In this document: positions 47,885-56,316 of the stretch, one piece after another | Layout: the number at the start of each line of letters is the position of its first letter | Position numbering within the stretch: the first letter of the stretch is position 1 | From: Mojavia pulchra JT2-VF2 | Lineage (GTDB): Bacteria > Cyanobacteriota > Cyanobacteriia > Cyanobacteriales > Nostocaceae | DNA length: 64,000 bases | Reading direction: 5' to 3' | Assembly (NCBI GenBank): GCA_019359325.1 | Contig: JAHHHN010000014.1 | Span: 62,001 to 126,000, forward strand | Translations under genes and position numbers: made by a program | Notes under the pieces: model-generated | Database searches by the model: none | Seen by the model: only the letters and a program-made list of their open reading frames with translations | What the model was told of the DNA's origin: nothing

Positions 47885-48226
47885 TTAACCACCGCTAATT
47901 TTGGCTTTATAACCAAGCTTGGTCAAAATTTCGACAATTTTTTGCTTGTGATCGCCCTGAATTTCAATTTCATTGTCTTTGACTGTACCACCTGTACCAC
48001 ATTGGGTTTTTAACTGTTTTACTAAATCTGCCAATGTTTCTGGTTTGGCTTGAAAACCGCTAATTACTGTGACAGTTTTACCTTTACGTCCTTTACGGGA
48101 AGCTTGCACTTTGAGATTTTGTTGTTGCGGCGGTAGTTCGAGAATTGGTCTTTCTAAAGCGGCGGAGTTCTCGTTGCCAAATTCCTGATAGATGATGCGT
48201 TTGTTGGAGGAATTAGAAGAAGACAT
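47885..48226 (-). CDS. SUI1/YciH-like translation factor
   Basis: The 113-residue protein has the SUI1/eIF1-type domain in its second half: KGRKGKTVTVISGFQAKPETLADLVKQLKTQCGTGGTVKDNEIEIQGDHKQKIVEIL ordering the conserved GF, CGTGG and QG(D)H motifs. The N-terminal 45 residues are polar and variable. Bacterial YciH is thought to affect start-codon choice, but its role is not settled. ATG at 48224-48226. Confidence 0.93.
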   Translation of the reverse strand: MSSSNSSNKRIIYQEFGNENSAALERPILELPPQQQNLKVQASRKGRKGKTVTVISGFQAKPETLADLVKQLKTQCGTGGTVKDNEIEIQGDHKQKIVEILTKLGYKAKISGG

Positions 48227-48347
48227 AATCTTTACTTAAGCATAATTCTAATATTAAGTTACTTTTATATTCATATCTTAGCGATCGCGTCCTCATGTGC
48301 CTCAGACTTTTCTATAATTAAATTCGTCCCGTCATCGAAATGAATCC

Positions 48348-49589
48348 GTGACTACCACTCCCATCTCTCCAAGATCCCCATCAACTGCTCAGGTTCCCGA
48401 TACACAAGGACGCTTTGGACGCTTTGGCGGTAAGTACGTCCCGGAAACATTGATGCCTGCTCTTACTGAACTAGAAACAGCTTACCAACAATATCGCAAT
48501 GACCCTGTTTTTCTCACAGAATTACAACAACTACTGCGAGACTATGTAGGGCGCGCCACACCATTGTATTTTGCTGAACGTCTGACTGCTAACTATGCTC
48601 GACCAGATGGCACAGGGCCGCAAATTTATCTAAAGCGTGAAGACTTAAATCACACTGGCGCTCACAAAATCAATAATGCCCTTGGTCAAGTATTGTTGGC
48701 AAAGCGCATGGGTAAGCAGCGGATTATTGCAGAAACTGGTGCAGGACAACATGGAGTGGCCACGGCAACAGTGTGCGCTCGGTTTGGGCTGGAATGCATA
48801 ATTTATATGGGCGTTCACGATATGGAACGTCAATCATTGAATGTGTTCCGTATGCAACTCATGGGAGCAGAAGTCCGTCCAGTGGCGGCGGGAACAGGAA
48901 CTCTTAAGGATGCAACTTCTGAAGCGATTCGGGATTGGGTAACGAATGTAGAAACAACTCATTACATTCTGGGTTCAGTAGCAGGGCCTCATCCTTACCC
49001 CATGATGGTACGTGATTTTCATGCCGTGATTGGTCAAGAAACTCGCGCCCAAGCAATAGAAAAGTGGGGTGGTTTACCAGATATTCTCATGGCTTGTGTG
49101 GGCGGTGGTTCCAATGCGATGGGATTATTCTATGAGTTTGTCAATGAGCCAGCTGTCAGGTTAATTGGAGTTGAAGCGGCGGGAGAAGGTGTGAATACCA
49201 ATAAACACGCTGCTACCTTGACAAAAGGACAGGTTGGTGTTCTGCACGGAGCGATGAGCTATCTGCTGCAAGATGAGGATGGACAAGTAATTGAGGCACA
49301 CTCAATTAGTGCAGGGTTAGATTATCCTGGCGTGGGGCCGGAACACAGCTATTTAAAAGATAGTTCTCGTGCCGAATATTACAGTGTCACGGATGCAGAG
49401 GCTTTAGCAGCATTCCAACGATTGTCACGCCTAGAAGGAATTATCCCAGCACTGGAAACATCTCACGCGATCGCCTACCTAGAAACCCTGTGTCCTCAGC
49501 TTAGTGGTAGTCCCCGGATTGTGATTAACTGCTCTGGACGTGGTGATAAGGATGTACAAACTGTAGCTAAGTTTCTCAATCCTGCATAG
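48348..49589 (+). CDS. trpB: Tryptophan synthase beta subunit
   Basis: TrpB condenses indole with serine to form tryptophan using PLP. It has [18 protein letters not shown], the PLP lysine in [11 protein letters not shown] (Lys107), [16 protein letters not shown], the glycine loop [23 protein letters not shown] and [10 protein letters not shown]. The 413-residue length fits the TrpB1 type. The start is GTG at 48348. No trpA is adjacent; scattered trp genes are common in cyanobacteria. A strong terminator follows. Confidence 0.98.
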   Translation: MTTTPISPRSPSTAQVPDTQGRFGRFGGKYVPETLMPALTELETAYQQYRNDPVFLTELQQLLRDYVGRATPLYFAERLTANYARPDGTGPQIYLKREDLNHTGAHKINNALGQVLLAKRMGKQRIIAETGAGQHGVATATVCARFGLECIIYMGVHDMERQSLNVFRMQLMGAEVRPVAAGTGTLKDATSEAIRDWVTNVETTHYILGSVAGPHPYPMMVRDFHAVIGQETRAQAIEKWGGLPDILMACVGGGSNAMGLFYEFVNEPAVRLIGVEAAGEGVNTNKHAATLTKGQVGVLHGAMSYLLQDEDGQVIEAHSISAGLDYPGVGPEHSYLKDSSRAEYYSVTDAEALAAFQRLSRLEGIIPALETSHAIAYLETLCPQLSGSPRIVINCSGRGDKDVQTVAKFLNPA

Positions 49590-49604
49590 TTGCTTAAGCT
49601 TTTG

Positions 49605-49640
49605 AAATTCTCCCCATAACTAAAGCGGTGGGGAGAATTT
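49605..49640 (+). terminator. Rho-independent terminator of trpB
   Basis: AAATTCTCCCC (49605-49615) and GGGGAGAATTT (49630-49640) form a perfect 11-bp stem around a 14-nt loop with a T-rich end, 16 bp after the trpB stop. Confidence 0.93.
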
Positions 49641-49670
49641 TAATGTCATCTTTATAGGCATAATTGACGA

Positions 49671-49971
49671 AATAAGTAATAATACTGAGGCAATTTTTCG
49701 GCAACCTCAACCAAAGCTAGTGGACAACGCAGAATATTTCAGTATAAATGCTTACAATAATTTAAATTGTATGATGCTTTGTCATACTCTTTTTTACTTG
49801 AGGTTTCTACAAATGGGCAATAGAACAGCAGGAGAGACCAATTTATAGACGTAATTTAATAAATAAGTAATAATGCTGAGAGTATTTTTCGGCAACCTCA
49901 ATTACAGCTAGTAAACATAGCTGATAATTTTCAGCATAAGCACTTACAACATTTAAGTTTTATGGTGCTTT
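49671..49971 (+). repeat. Two imperfect direct copies of a leader of about 110-120 bp
   Basis: The blocks 49671-49790 and 49862-49971 share AATAAGTAATAATRCTGAG, then TTTTTCGGCAACCTCAA, AGCTAGTRRAC, CAGYATAARYRCTTACAA and ATGRTGCTTT in the same order and spacing, 191 bp apart. The second copy ends at the start codon of the first CAP gene. The first copy is followed by no gene, so it looks like the leader of a lost or moved CAP-type gene. Confidence 0.75.
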
Positions 49972-49972
49972 A

Positions 49973-50569
49973 ATGAACCAGAACGGTAGCAATTACAACC
50001 GTCTATCTAATCAGTTCATTAAGGCATTTAGTATGATAAGTAACAACATTTTCGGTATTGTTGTAGGTATTATTGTCCTAGCCAGTGGTGCAAGCGCTAT
50101 TTCTGCAACAGCCCAAGATTCTACATACGACTCTTTGCAGGTATCAAGTTCTAGCCGTAGCTACCAAGTAGCCCAAACTACAATTGACACTGCTGCTCTA
50201 GAAGCGTCAACTTTTCAGCAAATTAATCAATATCGGGCTTCCCTGGGTCTACCTGCGCTGGCTCGTAATTCTAGCATTGATGCTCAAGCTAGGATTCATA
50301 GCCAGAATATGGCTAGTGGACAAGTCGCCTTTGGACATCAAGGATTTGCAACGCGAATTCAAGCAACTGGTATTGCGTATAGAGCAGCTGCTGAAAACGT
50401 TGCTAAAAACCGGGGATATAGCGACCCGGTGGCCGTAGCTGTTAGAGGTTGGCTTAACAGTCCTGGACATCTCGCCAATATCAAAGGTAATTACAACCTA
50501 ACTGGTGTTGGTGTTGCTCGCAATAGCAGAGGTGAAATTTACTTCACACAAATATTCATACGCAAATAA
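49973..50569 (+). CDS. Exported CAP-domain protein, copy 1
   Basis: This 198-residue protein has an N-terminal membrane helix or signal segment (ISNNIFGIVVGIIVLASGASAISATA). A CAP/SCP domain follows (about 70-198): FQQINQYRASLGLPALARN, RIHSQNMASG, FGHQGFATRI, AENVAKNRGYSDPVAVAVRGWLNSPGHLANIKGNYNLTGVG. The His and Glu residues of the CAP cavity are present. Bacterial CAP proteins are secreted, with little known function. A paralogue of similar layout follows 335 bp downstream. Start could also be at an internal ATG (50033). Confidence 0.9.
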   Translation: MNQNGSNYNRLSNQFIKAFSMISNNIFGIVVGIIVLASGASAISATAQDSTYDSLQVSSSSRSYQVAQTTIDTAALEASTFQQINQYRASLGLPALARNSSIDAQARIHSQNMASGQVAFGHQGFATRIQATGIAYRAAAENVAKNRGYSDPVAVAVRGWLNSPGHLANIKGNYNLTGVGVARNSRGEIYFTQIFIRK

Positions 50570-50904
50570 GTTGTTTGTTAAAAACTAAGGGTCATCACGA
50601 GCATCTACTTTTATTTATATTGACTTAATTAATGAAAAATGTAATTACTGTGACATTTATCTATTAGATACTACATTATCTTTTTAAAGATTCAAATAAA
50701 TTTCAAATTTTAAGGAAAGCGATCGCATCTTCAAAAAGCAAACTTAATCTAGTATTTCAACTTGGAGGTGATTATTTGTATTTGTTGTAAAGGATATGCA
50801 AAAGTTTTCTAAGTTCATCAATACTTAATAGTATCCTAGTATTTTTACTAGGAAGAATAAGGTAGAGTAAAAGTCTTAGAACTTTATACATTACGTAATT
50901 CTTC
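50570..50904. other. Intergenic region between the two CAP genes
   Basis: This 335-bp AT-rich spacer shows no trace of the leader repeat found upstream of the first CAP gene, so the second has its own control. A HIP1 octamer lies at about 50720. Confidence 0.4.
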
Positions 50905-51453
50905 ATGTTCCGACAAACTGCTTTTGGCATCGCTTTAAGTACGCTTGTCCTTGCCAGTGGATTAACTACTGCTCCGATTCCAGGTCACTCTTCTACAAAC
51001 AAACCCACTCATAATAAACCGTTATCGATTTCTTTAAATCAGGTTGCAACATCATCTACTACTTTTAAAACCACTGCTCTAGAAAAATCAGTTTTTGCCC
51101 AAATTAATCGATACCGGGTTTCTCAAGGGTTGCCAAAGTTGGCCCTGAATGCAAGTATCACTCGGCAGGCAAGGATTCATAGTCAAAACATGGCTAAAGG
51201 TAAAGTTCCATTTAGCCATCAGGGATTTAAAGGGCGAGTTACTGCTATCCCGATTATTTACAACAGTGCTGCGGAAAATGTTGCATTTAATCAAGGATAT
51301 AGCGATCCTGCTGCCCAAGCTGTGATTGGTTGGCTTGATAGCCCCGGACATTTAAAAAATATCCGAGGTAAGTACAACCTTACAGGTATTGGTGTGGCTG
51401 CTAATGAGGAAGGTGAAGTCTACCTGACGCAAATTTTCTTACGCACTCAATAG
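50905..51453 (+). CDS. Exported CAP-domain protein, copy 2
   Basis: This 182-residue protein has a signal peptide (GIALSTLVLASGLTTAPIPGHS) and a CAP domain with FAQINRYRVSQGLPKLALN, RIHSQNMAKGKVPFSHQGF and AENVAFNQGYSDPAAQAVIGWLDSPGHLKNIRGKYNLTGIG. It is related to the copy upstream in the CAP core, but differs in the N-terminus, so the duplication is old. Function unknown. Confidence 0.9.
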   Translation: MFRQTAFGIALSTLVLASGLTTAPIPGHSSTNKPTHNKPLSISLNQVATSSTTFKTTALEKSVFAQINRYRVSQGLPKLALNASITRQARIHSQNMAKGKVPFSHQGFKGRVTAIPIIYNSAAENVAFNQGYSDPAAQAVIGWLDSPGHLKNIRGKYNLTGIGVAANEEGEVYLTQIFLRTQ

Positions 51454-51540
51454 ATTTAATTTCTATTTTTTGCACAATAATAATGTAGTGTCTGATAAGA
51501 TTTTTGTCTTTTAGACGCTGCATTTATTCTTGAGTGATTC

Positions 51541-52170
51541 ATGACATTACCAGATTTTCAGGTAAGCGATCGCGACCTTAGTGACGCTGTACTGTCCCAG
51601 TATCTAGAATCAGAGGCGATCGCTGTTGATACCGAAACAATGGGATTATTGCCACAGCGCGATCGGCTGTGTCTCGTCCAACTGTGCAATCCAGAAGGAA
51701 AAGTAACAGCGATTCGCATAGCAAAAGGACAAACCGATGCACCAAATTTAAAACAACTCTTGGAAGCACAGAATGTCCTGAAAGTATTTCACTTTGCGCG
51801 TTTCGACATTGCTACCTTGCACTGCAACCTAAAAATTACGGTTCAACCTATTTTTTGCACCAAAATAGCTAGTAAATTAGCCCGTACTTACACCAATCGT
51901 CACGGACTGAAGGATGTAGTGCAAGAGTTGGAAAAAGTAGAACTTGATAAAAGCGCTCAAAGTTCTGATTGGGGTAACGCTACTAATTTAACCGAAGTTC
52001 AACTCAGTTATGCTGCCAATGATGTTCGCTACTTACTCAATGTGCGGCAAAAACTAATAGAAATGCTCAAAAGAGAAGAACGTTGGGAATTAGCTCAAGA
52101 ATGCTTTCAAGTTTTACCAACAATCGTGTCTTTGGATTTGTTGCAATTCAAAGATATCTTTGAACACTAA
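51541..52170 (+). CDS. RNase D-like 3'-5' exonuclease
   Basis: The 209-residue protein carries the DEDDy exonuclease motifs: AVDTETMGLLP (Asp, Glu), VFHFARFDIATL (second Asp) and YAANDVRYLL (Tyr and last Asp). It corresponds to the nuclease domain of RNase D without its HRDC domains, typical of short cyanobacterial members. It probably trims RNA 3' ends. ATG at 51541. Confidence 0.92.
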   Translation: MTLPDFQVSDRDLSDAVLSQYLESEAIAVDTETMGLLPQRDRLCLVQLCNPEGKVTAIRIAKGQTDAPNLKQLLEAQNVLKVFHFARFDIATLHCNLKITVQPIFCTKIASKLARTYTNRHGLKDVVQELEKVELDKSAQSSDWGNATNLTEVQLSYAANDVRYLLNVRQKLIEMLKREERWELAQECFQVLPTIVSLDLLQFKDIFEH

Positions 52171-52256
52171 TTCATCTGCTAAAACGAAGTCATTAGTCTA
52201 TATAAAATGACTAATGACTCATGACCAATGACTAATGACTAACACACACTATCAAA

Positions 52257-52712
52257 CTATACCTTTTTGTTTTGGGTATCTGTGTGTTCTTGCATCCGAG
52301 CTACAACGTTATAGTCACCTGCGCCTGGGGGAGTTAACGCCTCAACAATACCTTCTGTAGGCCCACCAATTGCCTTCCATGCAGCAAGACCACCTTTGAG
52401 GAGAGATACATGCTCAAACCCAGCAGAACGCAGCGATTGTACAGCTTGGGCAGTTTGTTCCTCGTTGGCACCGTAAATGTAAATATCACGGCTTTTATCT
52501 ATAGATGATGATGCTCGCTCTACCAAGTCATCTATGGGCATTGCCATTGCTCCCATAATGTGACCTTCGTTGTAGGTTTCGCGATCGCGCACATCGAGTA
52601 TTGTGAAAGCTGGTTCGCCCCATTCTAGACGAGCTTTAAGTACATGAACGTCAGATTGTGGTTCTATTGGTGGCTGTTGAGGAATGATATTATCTACTAG
52701 ATTGTTAGCCAT
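52257..52712 (-). CDS. Rhodanese-fold protein lacking the active-site cysteine
   Basis: The 151-residue single-domain rhodanese has FTILDVRDRETYNEGHIMGAMAMP, then strand DIYIYGANEEQTAQAVQSLRSAGFEHVSLLKGGLAAWKAIGG. In active rhodaneses the loop after the strand starts with the sulfur-carrying Cys; here that position is Gly81. Sulfurtransferase activity is therefore unlikely. Such domains can act as phosphatase-like binders or redox adaptors. ATG at 52710-52712. Confidence 0.85.
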   Translation of the reverse strand: MANNLVDNIIPQQPPIEPQSDVHVLKARLEWGEPAFTILDVRDRETYNEGHIMGAMAMPIDDLVERASSSIDKSRDIYIYGANEEQTAQAVQSLRSAGFEHVSLLKGGLAAWKAIGGPTEGIVEALTPPGAGDYNVVARMQEHTDTQNKKV

Positions 52713-53441
52713 AATTCTTCCTTGCTGATTTCATTAACAGCAATTTACCGGAAAAAATATGTTAGTTTTCTCTTTCTTTGGGATGAATATTATTAAACTC
52801 TCTCTTCAGATAGACTAGTACCGCTACGCGGAATTCAAAATTCAAAATTCAAAATTCAAAAAGCTGATGGCGTAAATTTTTCATTTACTTTGAATGGTAA
52901 CTTTATTTCCGTCGTCATGTACTAGCTTACTAAAATAATTGTCTAAATTGAGTAATTATAAACATATAAAATTCCAATTTAATTTTTAAAATATATGTAG
53001 GGTGAGGATTGCCCGCTATCCTATTTAAGGTTTTTCAAAAAAAAATAGGATTATTATAGTAATGAAACTATAAAAAACAGTGCCATCTAAACTAACTATT
53101 TAATATCTCTAGATTGTTTAATCAGTATTTTCCCTTTAAATTGTCACGATAAATTTGCCTTGAAGCTATTGATACATTTTTCTGAGCAGTATCTATAGGT
53201 CAACATTTTAAATGAACTGTTGTGTTTTGAATTTACACACTAAGACAGTAGAGAAGCTAGCGCTACGAGAGGGAAGCCACTGCGACCTTACGAGTTACCC
53301 TAAGGGCGCACTGCCTCCTTTATGCCGGCGAACCTGTCCACCGCAGTGGCTCCCCATGAGCGACTGCTGCTCGCGTAGCGTATCTCTAGGATTCACCCGT
53401 TCGGCGTTCGCCCTTGGCGTTGCCGAAGGCTAGCTGTTCTC
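52713..53441. other. Intergenic region with dispersed repeats
   Basis: An AATTCAAAATTCAAAATTC repeat is at about 52830-52860. A GC-rich composite repeat at 53255-53440 contains GCTAGCGCTACGAGAGGGAA, GCGTAGCGTATCTCTAGGAT and TTCGGCGTTCGCCCTTGGCG. An ORF in the latter is only translated repeat. The intervening 400 bp are AT-rich without a gene. Confidence 0.5.
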
Positions 53442-53446
53442 GTAAA

Positions 53447-53555
53447 TAGGACTTACGCACTGAAGCCCTGATCCCCCCTAACCCCCCTTTTGAAGGGGGG
53501 AATTTCTAAAGCCCCCTTTTGAAGGGGATTGGGGGATCTGAGTGCGTAAGTTCTG
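53447..53555. mobile_element. 109-bp inverted-repeat element with flanking GTAAA
   Basis: The ends TAGGACTTACGCACT and AGTGCGTAAGTTCTG are inverted repeats (13 of 15). Both sides are flanked by GTAAA (53442-53446 and 53556-53560), as a 5-bp target duplication. The interior holds two CCCCC-TTTTGAA-GGGGG hairpins. It is a miniature non-autonomous element; the same end sequence occurs alone near 54925. This TIR type is common in cyanobacteria. Confidence 0.75.
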
Positions 53556-53560
53556 GTAAA

Positions 53561-54180
53561 GCCCTGCGGGTATGGCTGCGCTTACCGAGCGTATCCGTAG
53601 GATTCACCCAAAGGGGGTTTTGCACTACAAGCAAACTTCGGGGAGGGTTTCCCTGCAGCATTTATAGATAACTAATTATGCGATTTGTAAGCTCAACATC
53701 TGAACAAATTTTTAGGAAACCTAGCTAGCTTTGTGCAAATTGACACATAACATCAGCCAGAAACTTGCTAATTCACAAAAAATAGGTATAAGCAAAGTTT
53801 TCTAATTTACTACTATCAATTATTCTGCTTTCTTCCTGTACTTTTGTGTTGTAGCAACCAGAAAGCAAAGTGTATGACCCAGGTTTATATTTTTGTTGGC
53901 CTAATGTCTTCTTGTAATGCCTTAGTTTTTAGGTTGTCATCAAGGCTGAATTTTTTTATATTAAATGGAAAATTAAGTGCGGCTAAGTATTTCAGTGGCG
54001 ATATCTAGCGATCAACAGTTACCCTAGAAACAGTTCTAAGTGTCTACTTAAGCAGCCGAGGGTAACGTGAAGATGATTTCACGGAAAGTATCGGTAGCAT
54101 ACGTAGAATCTATATAGATAGCTTCTTATAGAGTAGCGATCGCATAGCGAATTGCCACATAAACAATAGGCTAAAAATTT
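53561..54180. other. Intergenic region upstream of the response regulator
   Basis: A GC-rich repeat (GCGTATCCGTAGGATTCACC) runs to about 53660, followed by AT-rich sequence without a gene. Close to the regulator gene, at 54050-54105, there is a possibly structured stretch listed separately. Confidence 0.4.
54057..54105 (+). other. Possible structured leader of the response-regulator gene
   Basis: GGGTAACGTGAAGATGATTT followed by CACGGAAAGTATCGGTAGC can form the hairpin GTGAA-GATGA-TTCAC, with purine-rich flanks, about 80-125 bp upstream of the start codon. Its base composition differs from the AT-rich surroundings. It resembles a conserved RNA element, but I cannot match it to a known riboswitch class. 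Confidence 0.3.
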
Positions 54181-54897
54181 ATGGTGATGGTTCCCGCTAC
54201 TAATCCTAAAATTCTTGTGGTAGATGACGACCACAGCGTCAGAAATCTTATATATCGCTTTTTAAGCCGCAAATATCACATAGAGTCTGCGGCAGATGGT
54301 AAAGCTGCTCTGGCAATGTTTGAGCAATTCAACCCAGCTTTAGTAATTCTGGATTGGAATTTGCCTGATATCAATGGTTATAACCTATGTCAGGAAATGC
54401 AGAGCCGCACTAATGTATTAGTGATGATGCTGACTAGCCGGACTGAAGAAGCTGATAAAATCAAAATCCTTGCCGCAGGTGCTGATGATTTTATGACCAA
54501 ACCGTTTAGCCTGGCGGAAGTAGAACTCAGAATCCAAGCTCTTTTACGGCGTGTCCGCAGTATCAACCCCTCACCAACACAACGCCTTGTATTTCAACAG
54601 CTAGCAATTAACCCAGATAGTCGGGAGGTAACACTTAATGATAAGCCTCTATCATTAACTGCTCTAGAATTTAATATTTTACATTTTTTAGCAACCCATC
54701 CTGGGCAGGCTTGGAGCCGCCCACAATTAATCCAAAAAATCTGGGGTTGCGAGTATGTGGGAGACGGACGGGTGGTTGACGTGCATATTGGTCAGCTTCG
54801 CAAGAAAATGGAAGTTGATACTAGTGTACCGGAGTATATTAAAACTGTTCGGGGCTATGGTTACAAGTTTGAGCCACCTGGAAACGCCATCAGCTAA
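54181..54897 (+). CDS. OmpR-family response regulator
   Basis: This 238-residue regulator has a receiver domain (about 10-125) with VVDDDHS (acidic pocket), VILDWNLPDINGYN (phospho-Asp), LTSRTEE (Thr/Ser) and FMTKPF (Lys). A winged-helix DNA-binding domain ends it, with ALEFNILHFLATHPGQAWSRPQLIQKIWG and GRVVDVHIGQLRKKME, plus YIKTVRGYGYKF. No histidine kinase is adjacent, so it is an orphan. Start is the ATG at 54181 or 54187. Confidence 0.94.
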   Translation: MVMVPATNPKILVVDDDHSVRNLIYRFLSRKYHIESAADGKAALAMFEQFNPALVILDWNLPDINGYNLCQEMQSRTNVLVMMLTSRTEEADKIKILAAGADDFMTKPFSLAEVELRIQALLRRVRSINPSPTQRLVFQQLAINPDSREVTLNDKPLSLTALEFNILHFLATHPGQAWSRPQLIQKIWGCEYVGDGRVVDVHIGQLRKKMEVDTSVPEYIKTVRGYGYKFEPPGNAIS

Positions 54898-54960
54898 AGG
54901 AGTTTGGCAGCGATCGCACTTAGCACTTACGCACAGTAACAATTACATTAAGATAGTCCG

Positions 54961-56265
54961 TTACTTCTCAGCGTTAGATAATTTATTTTTTGGTACTTCT
55001 TTAAGTAGTAAATAAAATAATTGTCCATTACTAACTGTGACACCAGCGCGATCGCCTGCTAATTTTCCAGTACCTAAAAAATAATCTACCCTGCCAGGCC
55101 CTTTAATCGCACCACCAGCATCTTGATCAAGTACATAGCGGCTAACAATTCGATGTTCTAGTTTGCCAGTAGCATCAGCAAAAGGAATATCAGCACGAAT
55201 CAATGCTAAAGCACCAGGGGGCATTAAAGATTTATCTGTGGCAATTGAACGTTCTGCTGTTAGTGGCTGATTAATAGAACCTTGTGCTGGCGCACCTTTA
55301 TTTTCTTGAAAAAAAACAAAGCTGCGATCGCGAGGTATATAAACATTTAATTCTTGCGGATACTTATGGAAATAGTCGAGGATAATTGGCATCGTTATAC
55401 CTTCTAAAGGCAATTTGCCATCATTCGCTAGTTCCCGCCCCATACTCCTGTAGTTATATGCGGTATTACCGGCATAGCCTACGGTTGTCTGAGTGCCATC
55501 AGTCAGTTGTAATCGTGCAGAACCTTGAATTTGCGCTAGATATGGTTCAAGGCGATCGCGAAACCAAAATAATTCTAACCCGCGCAATTTACCTTTTGCG
55601 CCTTGCAAACCATCTGCTCCTTCTAGTTCTAAGCGTGTAGGATGAGGCTTGCTCCAAGAGCCTAAATTTGCAGGTAATTTATAAATAGGATAGCGATATT
55701 CTGCTGTGGGAACACGACTGGCAACATACAGCGGTTCATAATAGGCTGTGAACAAAACTGAACCTTTGCGATCGTGCCCAATTGATTGATAAAAAACGAA
55801 TTCGCGTTCTATAGCTGTATGAAGTTCCGCTGCGGAATTTGTGTTAATTAATAATTGGCGAAATCTTTGTAAACTTTTGAGTACGCGATCGCGTGTAATT
55901 CCCTGCGACTGATACTTTTTGTAAGCAGCATCAGCATTAGTAGTTTGCAAGTATTGCAGACTGCGATTAATAGCCGTCAATAGTGATTTTTTATTTGGTA
56001 GTTGGCCCTTTTCACCCTGATAAAGAACCTCATCCAAACAAGATGTATCATTTTGACAACAGGTAATTGGTAATCTTTGGATAAGTATTGCTGATGGCGT
56101 TTTTTGATTGGAAGTGCTAGTCAAAGATACTGGTATATCCCATTTTTGGACTTGACATTCTGGTGAACTTGGTTCCTGATACCCCAAGGATGGCATACGT
56201 AACAGAAGAATCGAAATAACAACTGTTAAATTAAGAGTGAGAAATGGAACTATTTTTCGCATCAA
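54961..56265 (-). CDS. mltA: Membrane-bound lytic murein transglycosylase A
   Basis: MltA cleaves peptidoglycan glycan strands, leaving 1,6-anhydro ends. The 434-residue protein has an N-terminal signal or anchor (VPFLTLNLTVVISILLLRMP) and the MltA domain with FTAYYEPLYVASR, QGSARLQLTDGTQTTVGYAG, and the C-terminal 3D domain RYVLDQDAGGAIKGPGRVDYFLG, which carries the catalytic Asp. Length is typical for cyanobacterial members. The ATG is at 56263-56265. pcxA lies 51 bp upstream on the same strand, so they may share a transcript. Confidence 0.94.
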   Translation of the reverse strand: MMRKIVPFLTLNLTVVISILLLRMPSLGYQEPSSPECQVQKWDIPVSLTSTSNQKTPSAILIQRLPITCCQNDTSCLDEVLYQGEKGQLPNKKSLLTAINRSLQYLQTTNADAAYKKYQSQGITRDRVLKSLQRFRQLLINTNSAAELHTAIEREFVFYQSIGHDRKGSVLFTAYYEPLYVASRVPTAEYRYPIYKLPANLGSWSKPHPTRLELEGADGLQGAKGKLRGLELFWFRDRLEPYLAQIQGSARLQLTDGTQTTVGYAGNTAYNYRSMGRELANDGKLPLEGITMPIILDYFHKYPQELNVYIPRDRSFVFFQENKGAPAQGSINQPLTAERSIATDKSLMPPGALALIRADIPFADATGKLEHRIVSRYVLDQDAGGAIKGPGRVDYFLGTGKLAGDRAGVTVSNGQLFYLLLKEVPKNKLSNAEK

Positions 56266-56316
56266 AAATTTAAACTAATAAACTGATTTAAAATTGCTCT
56301 TTATACCGTAAAAATA

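Noticed and set aside
53212-53433. 73-codon ORF
   Set aside because: It translates a GC-rich dispersed repeat (LRRTCPPQWLPMSDCCSR), the usual false-gene pattern of these repeats.
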